Assembly (NCBI GenBank): GCA_035506535.1
Contig: DATJPE010000030.1
Location: 1 to 64,000, forward strand
DNA from: Actinomycetes bacterium
GTDB lineage: Bacteria; Actinomycetota; Actinomycetes; DATJPE01
DNA: 64,000 nt
Direction of reading: 5' to 3'
In this document: positions 16,339 to 23,885 of the stretch, piece after piece
How the letters are laid out: every line of letters starts with the position of its first letter
How positions within the stretch are numbered: position 1 is the first letter of the stretch
Notes under the pieces: generated by a model
Told to the model about the DNA's origin: nothing
Database searches by the model: none
Seen by the model: the letters and a program-made list of their open reading frames with translations, nothing else
Position numbers and translations under genes: made by a program

Positions 16339-17699
16339 TGCGCCGTACCTCGCTCGTCCCCGTCGGGCTGCTCGCCGCGGGGGCCGCCGTGCTGGTCGCC
16401 GGCTGCACCTCCTCCGGCCCGGGGAGCCCGACGGCGAGCGGCCCGGTCAGCGCGATCGCGTCCAATGCGTCGCACGCGCCGACCACGATCACCGTGTGGT
16501 CCTTCAACACGCTGCCGCACGAGGTGGCCGCCTTCAAGGAGTCTCTGGCGAACCTGCACGCGACCTATCCCTGGCTCACGGTGAAGTTCGTCCCGGGCAA
16601 GGACGACGCCGCGTTCGCGAAGGCGGTGGCCGCGGGCAGCCCGCCGGACGTCTTCGTGTCCGCGGACCCCGACAACGTCGCGAAGTTCTGCTACAACGGA
16701 ACGGTAACCCCGCTCGACCCGTACCTGCAGGCGGCGAAGATCGACGTCCCGAAGACCTTCCCGGCCGCGACCCTGGTCTACACGCAGTACCAGGGCAAGC
16801 AGTGCGCGCTCCCGCTGCTGGCGGACGCCTACGCACTCTTCTACAACAAGAAGATGTTCGCGGCCGCTGGGATCACGACCCCGCCGAAGACGATGTCCGA
16901 GCTGACCGCGGACGCCAAGAAGCTCACCGTGAAGAACGCCGACGGATCCATCAAGACGTTCGGCTTCGTGCCCCGCTCGGACTACAACAACAACAGCTCG
17001 GTCTACGTCGGGTCGCAGAGCGGGACCAAGTACTACGACAGTGCGGGGAAGGCCACGTTCGCGTCGGATCCGAAGTGGGCGCAGCTCCTGCAGTGGGACA
17101 AGAGCCTGATCGACTACTACGGCTCCGGCAACGTCCAGAAGTTCGTGGGGGCGTACAACAGCCACAGCGACGACGCCAAGAACGCCCTGCTCACTGGCGC
17201 GGACGCGATGGAGGTGGATGGCGAGTGGCATGTCGGTGAGATCGCCGACGAGGACCCGAGCTTCGACTACGGGGTAGCTCCGGTCCCGGTGCTCGACGCC
17301 GTCGCGAGCACGTACGGCGTCGGGACCACCGTTGGCACCGTCGCGTACATCCCCGCCGGCTCCAAGCACAAGGACGAGGCGTTCTTCGCACTGCAGCAGC
17401 TGACCACGGACACGACATTCCTCAACAAGCTGGCCGACACCGTCTACAACATCCCGAGCACCTTCGACGCGCTCGCGGCGTGGGACAAGGCCAGCGACCC
17501 GCACTGGAGCCCCCTCGTCAAGATCTTCCAGAACCCGGGGTCGTACTACAAGCAGCTGACCCCAGCCGGTGCCGAGGACGCCAACACCTTCGGGACCTTC
17601 ATCCAGACCTACGAGTCTGGCAAGGTGTCGAACCTGCAGAGCGGGCTGGCGACGACGGCGGCGAAGGTGGACCAGGTCAACCAGCAGGCGAAGGGCTGA
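16335..17699 (+). CDS. Sugar ABC transporter substrate-binding lipoprotein
   Basis: The 454-aa protein starts with a lipoprotein signal: a short basic region, a hydrophobic stretch and the lipobox VAGC with Cys24 as the lipidated residue. The rest is a type-1 family extracellular solute-binding fold (TITVWSFNTLPHEVAAFKE, FNKKMF-like YALFYNKKMFAAAGI, ADAMEVDGEW). It is anchored outside the membrane and hands sugar to the two permeases that follow. The start overlaps the ROK stop. The ligand cannot be read from sequence; the catabolic genes suggest an amino-sugar or beta-linked disaccharide. Confidence 0.92.
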   Translation: MMRRTSLVPVGLLAAGAAVLVAGCTSSGPGSPTASGPVSAIASNASHAPTTITVWSFNTLPHEVAAFKESLANLHATYPWLTVKFVPGKDDAAFAKAVAAGSPPDVFVSADPDNVAKFCYNGTVTPLDPYLQAAKIDVPKTFPAATLVYTQYQGKQCALPLLADAYALFYNKKMFAAAGITTPPKTMSELTADAKKLTVKNADGSIKTFGFVPRSDYNNNSSVYVGSQSGTKYYDSAGKATFASDPKWAQLLQWDKSLIDYYGSGNVQKFVGAYNSHSDDAKNALLTGADAMEVDGEWHVGEIADEDPSFDYGVAPVPVLDAVASTYGVGTTVGTVAYIPAGSKHKDEAFFALQQLTTDTTFLNKLADTVYNIPSTFDALAAWDKASDPHWSPLVKIFQNPGSYYKQLTPAGAEDANTFGTFIQTYESGKVSNLQSGLATTAAKVDQVNQQAKG

Positions 17700-17702
17700 G
17701 CC

Positions 17703-18704
17703 ATGAGCGTCGTCACGACGCTGACGACGTCGGTCGAGGGCGGAGAGAACGGCGCCTCCGGGGGTGGCCGGCGGCGGCGGAGGAACCCGACGAAGGCCAG
17801 CCCCTGGGTGACCCTCGCGATGATCTCGCCGTTCGTGATCGGTCTGGCGGCGTTCGTCGTCTACCCGGTGGCCGCGACCTTCTACTACTCGCTGACCAAC
17901 TTCCAGGAAGGTTCCTACCGGCCCGTGCACTTCGTGGGTCTGCAGAACTACGTCACGCTGCTGACCCAGTCGGACACGTTCTGGGTGGCCGTCCGCAACA
18001 CGCTGTGGATGGTCCTCATCATGGTTCCGCTGCGCACCCTGTTCGCGATCTTCGCCGCCTGGGTGCTCAGCCGCATGAGGCGAAGCGTGGGTGTCTACCG
18101 AACTCTGTTCTTCGTCCCCGCCATCGTCCCCGTCGTGGGGGCGGCGCTCGCCTTCGTCGTCATGCTGAACCCGGAGGGACCGGTCAACGCGCTGCTGGCG
18201 CACTTCGGGATTTCCGGACCGGGCTGGTTCACCGACCCCAAGTGGTCGAAGCCGAGCCTGCTGATCATGGCGCTGTGGGCCTGTGGAGACGTCATCGTCA
18301 TCTTCTCCGCCGCGATGCTCGATGTGCCGCGCGAGCTCTATGAGGCGGCCGACCTTGACGGCGTCAACGCCTGGCAGCGGTTCCGGCACGTCACGCTGCC
18401 GTTCCTGTCACCTGTGGTCGTCTTCGCGATCGTCACCGGGATGATCTACACCTTCCAGTACTTCACCGAGGCCTTCGTCGCGTCCGGCTCTGCGAGCTCG
18501 ATCCAGTCGAGCTCCGACCTCCTCGGCTACCCCGCCCAGAGCCTGCTCTTCTACTCCACGGACATCTACCAGCAGGGCTTCGTCTACTTCAAGACCGGGT
18601 ACGCCTCCGCGATGGCGTGGATGCTCTTCGTCGTCATCTTCCTGTGCACGCTGGGCTTCCTGAAGCTGTCGAGGCGCTGGGTCTACGCGGCGGGTGAGTC
18701 CTGA
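17703..18704 (+). CDS. Sugar ABC transporter permease, first subunit (MalF/LacF type)
   Basis: A 333-aa integral membrane protein with six predicted helices, the first at about 35-58 (VTLAMISPFVIGLAAFVVYPVAATFYY). The EAA loop that docks the ATPase is ELYEAADLDGVNAWQRFRHVTLP in the second half. It starts three bases after the binding protein and its stop shares one base with the start of the second permease. No ATP-binding subunit is encoded in this operon. Confidence 0.93.
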   Translation: MSVVTTLTTSVEGGENGASGGGRRRRRNPTKASPWVTLAMISPFVIGLAAFVVYPVAATFYYSLTNFQEGSYRPVHFVGLQNYVTLLTQSDTFWVAVRNTLWMVLIMVPLRTLFAIFAAWVLSRMRRSVGVYRTLFFVPAIVPVVGAALAFVVMLNPEGPVNALLAHFGISGPGWFTDPKWSKPSLLIMALWACGDVIVIFSAAMLDVPRELYEAADLDGVNAWQRFRHVTLPFLSPVVVFAIVTGMIYTFQYFTEAFVASGSASSIQSSSDLLGYPAQSLLFYSTDIYQQGFVYFKTGYASAMAWMLFVVIFLCTLGFLKLSRRWVYAAGES

Positions 18705-19585
18705 TGGCCGACGTCGCGGTGGACCGCAGGTCGTACGTGCGAGCGCCGAGGGGCAACCGCACGCGCGCGTTCCTGTACACCGTCGCCGACCACGCCCTCG
18801 CGATCGCCCTCGCCCTTGGCTTCTTGCTGCCGCTCTCGGTCTGCCTGCTCACGGCGTTCATGACCCAGCAGCAGGCGGGAACCGGAAAGCTGTGGCCCTC
18901 GCCATGGCACTTCGGGAACTTCGGCGAGGTCTTCACGGCCATGCCCTTCGCCCGTGACCTCTGGAACACCGTGCTGTACGCCGGCCTGAGCACCCTCGGC
19001 GTGGTCATCTCCTCGGTACCCGTCGCGTACGCCCTCGCGCGGATGAGGTGGCGCGGGCGCGAGGCCTTCTTCCTCGTCGTTCTCGCGACGATGATGATCC
19101 CCGACCAGGTGACCAGCCTGCCTCTCTACGTCCTGTTCGCTCGGCTGGGCTGGGTCGGGACGCTGAAGCCGCTCATCGTGCCGTCCTTCTTCGGCGACGC
19201 GTTCAGCATCTTCCTGCTGCGGCAGTTCTTCCTCACGTTGCCGCAGGAGACGATCGAGGCGGCCCGCGTCGATGGGGCAGGGGAGTTCCGGATCCTCGCC
19301 AAGGTCGTGGTGCCGATGGCGCGCCCCGCGATCGCGGCGGTGGCCCTGTTCTCCTTCATGTACGCCTGGAACGACTTCTACAACCCTCTGCTCTACACGG
19401 GGAACAGCACGACCAGCCAGACCCTCGCCGTCGGTCTGACCACCTTGGCCAAGAGCGCCCACCAGGCGGCCTTCCAGCTGCAGATGGCGGCGTCCTTGAT
19501 GTTCCTGCTCCCCGTCCTCGTGATCTTCCTGTGCGCGCAACGGGTCTTCGTCGAGGGCATCGCCATGACCGGGAGCAAGGGATGA
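18704..19585 (+). CDS. Sugar ABC transporter permease, second subunit (MalG/LacG type)
   Basis: A 293-aa membrane protein with six predicted helices and the EAA motif ETIEAARVDGAGEFRILAKVVVP. The length and loop pattern match the MalG-type partner of the preceding permease; the two form the heterodimeric channel. The ATG overlaps the previous stop by one base. The ATPase must come from elsewhere, as with the shared MsiK-type ATPases of streptomycetes. Confidence 0.93.
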   Translation: MADVAVDRRSYVRAPRGNRTRAFLYTVADHALAIALALGFLLPLSVCLLTAFMTQQQAGTGKLWPSPWHFGNFGEVFTAMPFARDLWNTVLYAGLSTLGVVISSVPVAYALARMRWRGREAFFLVVLATMMIPDQVTSLPLYVLFARLGWVGTLKPLIVPSFFGDAFSIFLLRQFFLTLPQETIEAARVDGAGEFRILAKVVVPMARPAIAAVALFSFMYAWNDFYNPLLYTGNSTTSQTLAVGLTTLAKSAHQAAFQLQMAASLMFLLPVLVIFLCAQRVFVEGIAMTGSKG

Positions 19586-19592
19586 GTGGGCG

Positions 19593-20897
19593 ATGACCGG
19601 GCCGGACGTACGCCGTCGCGTGCGCATCGCCGTCGTGGGCGGCGGGAGCACGTACACGCCCGAGCTCGTGGAGGGCTTCGCGCGCCGTGCGGCACAGCTC
19701 GACGTCGGCGAGCTGGTCCTCCACGACCCGTCCACGGATCGGCTGGAGGTGGTCGGAGGTCTCGCGCAGCGGATCCTCGACCGGCAGGGGTTCCCGGGCT
19801 CGCTGACCACGACGACCGACCTCGCGGCGGCCGTCGAGGGATGCTCCGCGGTCCTCGTCCAGCTGCGCGTCGGCGGGCAGCAGGCGCGCCTCGTGGACGA
19901 GACGCTGCCGAACCGGTTCGGGATGATCGGCCAGGAGACGACGGGACCCGGCGGCTTCGCCAAGGCGCTGCGCACCGTCCCGGTGGTGCTCGAGATCGCC
20001 GAGGAGGTCCGTAAGCGTGCCCTCCCAGACGCCTGGATCGTGGACTTCACCAACCCTGTTGGAATCGTCACCCGCGCCTTGCTGGAAGAGGGTCACCGAG
20101 CGATCGGGCTGTGCAACGTGGGGATCGGTTTCCAGCGCCGGCTCGCCGCCCAGTTCGGTGTCGATGCCGATCGGGTCCGGCTGGGTCACGCGGGTCTCAA
20201 CCACCTGTCCTGGATCCGCTCGGTCGAGGTCGACGGCGTGGACCGCCTGCCCGAGCTACTCGCGGGGGATACGGGAGAGCGCCTGGCCGAGGACGTCGGG
20301 GTCCCACTTCGCCTCATGCAGCTGCAGCGGGCCATCCCGTCGTACTACCTGCACTACTTCTACTGCACGGACCAGGAGCTGCGGGCGCAGCAGGCGGGGG
20401 AGCACCGGGCAGAGGAGGTCCTCGTCCTGGAACGGCAGCTGCTGGACATGTACGCCGACCCGAGCCTCGACCACAAGCCCGAGCTGCTCGAGCAGCGCGG
20501 CGGCGCGTACTACAGCGAGGCGGCGGCCGCGCTGGTGACGAGCCTGCTGACCGGCGACGGCGCGCACCACTACGTGGACGTCCGCAACGACGGGGTGATC
20601 GAGGGTCTGCCCGACGAGGCCGTGGTGGAGATCCCCGCTCACGTCGACCTGGACGGGGCGCACCCCGTCCCGGTGGCTGCGCTCGCGCCCGAGATGCTCG
20701 GCCTCGTGCAGGCGGTCACCGCATACGAGCAGCTGACGATCGAGGCGGCGTGCTCCGGTGACCGCGACCTGGCTCTGCGGGCGCTCATCGCCAACCCGCT
20801 GGTGCGCCAATGGGATGTCGCCGCTCCCCTGCTCGACGCGCTGCTGGCGGCCAACGCGCGGTTGCTGCCTCGCTTCGCGGCGGGCTCCGATGACTGA
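19593..20897 (+). CDS. Glycoside hydrolase family 4 (6-phospho-beta-glucosidase-like)
   Basis: The 434-aa enzyme has the family-4 NAD-binding N-terminus (RIAVVGGGSTYTPELVEGF) and the metal-site residues in LCNVGIGF and HAGLNHLSW. GH4 enzymes cleave glycosidic bonds by an NAD+- and Mn2+-dependent oxidation-elimination mechanism, usually on 6-phosphorylated disaccharides. LRVGGQQAR and MIGQETTGPGGF are typical of the phospho-beta-glucosidase branch. Because uptake here is by an ABC system, the substrate enters unphosphorylated, so either the next gene's kinase acts first or this enzyme takes free sugar. ATG 19593 follows the permease stop by seven bases. Confidence 0.9.
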   Translation: MTGPDVRRRVRIAVVGGGSTYTPELVEGFARRAAQLDVGELVLHDPSTDRLEVVGGLAQRILDRQGFPGSLTTTTDLAAAVEGCSAVLVQLRVGGQQARLVDETLPNRFGMIGQETTGPGGFAKALRTVPVVLEIAEEVRKRALPDAWIVDFTNPVGIVTRALLEEGHRAIGLCNVGIGFQRRLAAQFGVDADRVRLGHAGLNHLSWIRSVEVDGVDRLPELLAGDTGERLAEDVGVPLRLMQLQRAIPSYYLHYFYCTDQELRAQQAGEHRAEEVLVLERQLLDMYADPSLDHKPELLEQRGGAYYSEAAAALVTSLLTGDGAHHYVDVRNDGVIEGLPDEAVVEIPAHVDLDGAHPVPVAALAPEMLGLVQAVTAYEQLTIEAACSGDRDLALRALIANPLVRQWDVAAPLLDALLAANARLLPRFAAGSDD

Positions 20898-21882
20898 GCT
20901 GCTGGTCGCCGTCGACGGCGGCAACTCCAAGACCGACGTGGTGCTGGTCGATGCCGACGGTGTGGTGCTGGCCGAGGTCCGCGGGGACGGGACCCGCTCC
21001 CACGTCGTCGGTGTCCCGGCGATGGTCGACGGTGTGGCCGCGCTGGTACGGGCCGCCCGGCGCGAGGCCGGTCTCGACGACACGATCGCCATCTCGGCGG
21101 GCGCGTTCTGCCTGGCCAACCTCGACGTCGCCGAGGCGGAGGCGCAGGCCCTCGAGGACCTCCGGCGGCAGGGCCTGTGTGACCGCTTGGTCGTGCGCAA
21201 CGACACGCTCGCGCCGCTGCGCGCCGGAAGCCCGCACGCGTGGGGGATCGCGGTGGTCTCGGGGGCCGGGATCAACGCGGTCGGGGTGCACCCTGACGGG
21301 CGCGAGGCCCGCTTCCTGGCCCTGGGCGACGTGACCGGTGACTGGGGCGGCGGTCACTCGGTCGGGCTGGCGGGGCTGGGTGCCGCGGTCCGCGCCGGGG
21401 ACGGGCGTGGACCGGCGACGAGCCTGCGGACCGCGGTGTCCGAGCACTACGGCATGCCATCGCCCGAGGCCGTGGCGCTGGCGCTCGCGGACGACCGAGT
21501 CCCGATGGAGACGGTGCACGGGCTGGCTCCCGCCGTCTTCGCCGCAGCCGAGGACGGCGATGCGGTCGCGACGTCCATCGTGCTGCGCCTGGCCGACGAG
21601 GTCGCCACCTTGGCGCTGGCCCTCGCGCGGCGCCTGGACCTGGTCGAGGCCGCTGTTCCGGTGGTCCTGGCGGGTAGCACCCTCCAGCTCGGGCCTGCGG
21701 TGCTGCTCGACGCGGTGCGGCAACGCATCCTCGGGTACCTGCCGGCTGCGCTGCCGCGCGTGCTGGACGTCAGGCCCGTCGCCGGGGCCGCGCTGCTGGC
21801 GCTTGACCTGGTCGGTCACGACGCGCGCGCCGAGGAGCGCATCCGCTCCGCGCTCGCGCTCCGTGCGGCCGGGGTGTCGTGA
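20890..21882 (+). CDS. N-acetylglucosamine-kinase-like ATPase (BadF/BadG/BcrA/BcrD family)
   Basis: The 330-aa protein has the ASKHA phosphate loop VAVDGGNSKTDVVLVD at residues 6-21, an acidic motif in LVVRNDTLAPLRAG, and GDVTGDWGGG for the second phosphate loop. Its closest functional relatives are N-acetylglucosamine/glucosamine kinases. The ATG lies eight bases inside the end of the GH4 gene and the stop overlaps the SIS gene, so all three enzymes are coupled. Likely job: phosphorylate the incoming disaccharide or the released amino sugar at O-6. Confidence 0.85.
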   Translation: MTELLVAVDGGNSKTDVVLVDADGVVLAEVRGDGTRSHVVGVPAMVDGVAALVRAARREAGLDDTIAISAGAFCLANLDVAEAEAQALEDLRRQGLCDRLVVRNDTLAPLRAGSPHAWGIAVVSGAGINAVGVHPDGREARFLALGDVTGDWGGGHSVGLAGLGAAVRAGDGRGPATSLRTAVSEHYGMPSPEAVALALADDRVPMETVHGLAPAVFAAAEDGDAVATSIVLRLADEVATLALALARRLDLVEAAVPVVLAGSTLQLGPAVLLDAVRQRILGYLPAALPRVLDVRPVAGAALLALDLVGHDARAEERIRSALALRAAGVS

Positions 21883-22913
21883 CCCCGGCCGCGGGCCGGC
21901 CCGGCGCCTGGATGGCGGCGGAGACCGCCGAGCAGCCGGCGGTGCTCGCCGGGCTCCTCTCCGGCCGCGTGGGTATCGACGAGGTCGTGCAGACCGTGCG
22001 GGCGTACCGACCGCACACCGTGATGTTCGCCGCGCGAGGGTCGAGCGACAACGCGGCTCTGTACGGCTCCTATCTGGTGCAGACGATCCTCGGCGTCGCA
22101 TCCGGGCTTTGCTCGCCGTCCACGACGACCGTGTACGGCGCCCGCCCGGACCTCCACGGAGTCCTCTTCGTGACCGTCAGCCAGTCCGGGACCTCCCCGG
22201 ACCTCGTCGAGTCCACGCGGGTCGCAGAGGAGTGCGGCGCGCTGACCGTCGCGGTGACCAACGACCCGACCTCCGCACTGGCCGAGGTCGCCGCCCACGT
22301 CGTCGACGTACATGCCGGGGTCGAGCACGCGGTGGCGGCCACCAAGTCCTATACCGCCGAGCTGCTCGCGCTCTATCTGCTCGTCGCGGGCGCCGCCGGC
22401 CGGCTCGACCGCGAGAGCCTGGCGGCGCTCCCGGACGCGGCCGCGGGCACGCTCGATGCGAGCGTTGCCGCCGAGGCGCTCGCGGCGAAGTATCGCACCG
22501 TCGACCGAGTGGTCGTGACCGCGCGCGGATATTCCTATCCCACGGCGCGCGAAGCCGCGCTCAAGCTGATGGAGACGTGCTACCTGTCGGCGCACCCCTT
22601 CTCCGGTGCCGACCTGTTGCACGGGCCGCTGGCCATGGTCGACGCGGACGTCCCGGTCATCGCCGTGGCGACACCAGGACGCAGCGGGCGGGCCATGGAG
22701 CCGGTGGTGGAGCGGTTGCGCGGACTGGGCTGTGACCCGCTGCTCGTGGGACCGGCGGACGGCCTGCCGGTGGTGACCGACGGGATCGTCGAAGAGCTGT
22801 GGCCGGTGGTGGAGATCCTCCCCCTGCAGCGGCTGGCCCGACGGATGGCCGCCGACCGGGGTCTCGACCCGGACCACCCGCGCGGGCTGCGGAAGATCAC
22901 GCAGACTCGGTAG
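21879..22913 (+). CDS. SIS-domain sugar isomerase/deaminase (GlmS C-terminal-like, NagB-II/AgaS type)
   Basis: Two SIS domains are visible: FAARGSSDNAALYGSYL with VSQSGTSPDLVES in the first and VVVTARGYSYPTAREAALKLMETCY with FSGADLLHGPLAMV in the second. This is the isomerase half of glucosamine-6-phosphate synthase without the glutamine amidotransferase part. Such 344-aa stand-alone proteins act as glucosamine-6-phosphate deaminases (NagB-II) or related ketose/aldose isomerases, giving fructose-6-phosphate and ammonia. GTG 21879 overlaps the kinase stop by four bases. It completes a route from amino sugar to glycolysis, though no N-acetyl deacetylase (NagA) is present. Confidence 0.88.
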   Translation: MTPAAGRPGAWMAAETAEQPAVLAGLLSGRVGIDEVVQTVRAYRPHTVMFAARGSSDNAALYGSYLVQTILGVASGLCSPSTTTVYGARPDLHGVLFVTVSQSGTSPDLVESTRVAEECGALTVAVTNDPTSALAEVAAHVVDVHAGVEHAVAATKSYTAELLALYLLVAGAAGRLDRESLAALPDAAAGTLDASVAAEALAAKYRTVDRVVVTARGYSYPTAREAALKLMETCYLSAHPFSGADLLHGPLAMVDADVPVIAVATPGRSGRAMEPVVERLRGLGCDPLLVGPADGLPVVTDGIVEELWPVVEILPLQRLARRMAADRGLDPDHPRGLRKITQTR

Positions 22914-22945
22914 CGGGCGGGCCCCCGCCGCGACAGACTGCCTCT

Positions 22946-23773
22946 GTGGCCACGGGACGACACGGTGAGGACGTCGGGCGCCAGCGCGTCTCTCGCACGG
23001 CGTACGAGCGAGAGCTGCTGAGGCTGCAGGGCCAGCTGGTCGAGATGCAGGAGTGGGTCCGCACCACGGGTGAGCGAGTCGTCGTCATCTTCGAGGGGCG
23101 TGACGCCGCCGGCAAGGGCGGTGCCATCAAGCGGGTAGCGGAGTACCTCAACCCCCGCGTCGCCCGGATCGTGGCGCTCCCCGCCCCGACCGAGCGGGAG
23201 CGCGGCCAGTGGTACTTCCAGCGCTACATGCAACACCTCCCGGCCAAGGGCGAGATCGTCTTGTTCGACCGATCCTGGTACAACCGCGCGGGCGTCGAGT
23301 ACGTCATGGGCTTCTGCACGGCTGACGAGTACAGGCGATTCCTGCACCAGTGCCCGATCGTCGAACGGTTGCTCGTCGAGGACGGGGTACGCCTGCTGAA
23401 GTACTGGTTCTCCGTCTCGGACACCGAGCAGGAGGCCCGCTTCCGCTCGCGGCTGGAGGACCCGATGCGCCGCTGGAAGCTCTCGGCGATGGACCTGCAG
23501 TCCATCACCCGGTGGGAGGACTACTCGCGGGCCAAGGACCAGATGCTGGTCCACACCGACATCCACGAGGCGCCATGGTGGGTCGTGGAGAGCGACGACA
23601 AGCGCCGCGCGCGCATCAACATGATCGCCCACCTCCTGTCGGCCATCCCGTGGCAGCAGGTCGAGCCACCCAAGATCGAGATCCCGAAGCGGCCGCCGTC
23701 CAAGGGCTACGAGCGTCCACCGCGCGACGAGCAGACCTACGTCCCCGACTTCGCGGCGAGCCTGCTCGACTGA
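22946..23773 (+). CDS. ppk2: Polyphosphate kinase 2 family protein
   Basis: The 275-aa protein has the PPK2 Walker A GRDAAGKGG at 51-59, Walker B region FDRSWYNRAGVE (Asp108) and a lid region with RFRSRLEDPMRRWKLS. PPK2 enzymes use polyphosphate to phosphorylate nucleoside mono- or diphosphates. It is a single-domain form of normal length. The start is GTG 22946, six bases after a CAGACT box; the longer open frame to the left overlaps the SIS gene and is not used. Nucleotide specificity (GDP, ADP or AMP) cannot be decided from what I see. Confidence 0.93.
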   Translation: MATGRHGEDVGRQRVSRTAYERELLRLQGQLVEMQEWVRTTGERVVVIFEGRDAAGKGGAIKRVAEYLNPRVARIVALPAPTERERGQWYFQRYMQHLPAKGEIVLFDRSWYNRAGVEYVMGFCTADEYRRFLHQCPIVERLLVEDGVRLLKYWFSVSDTEQEARFRSRLEDPMRRWKLSAMDLQSITRWEDYSRAKDQMLVHTDIHEAPWWVVESDDKRRARINMIAHLLSAIPWQQVEPPKIEIPKRPPSKGYERPPRDEQTYVPDFAASLLD

Positions 23774-23885
23774 CGGCGGCTGAGAGGCGAATCACGCCCA
23801 AGGCCCCTGCTCCCGGCGGGTCGGGCGGACTACGGTCAGGGCACGGCCAGAGCGGCCGGCTCTCGACGGCGGAGGGCGGTCCACC

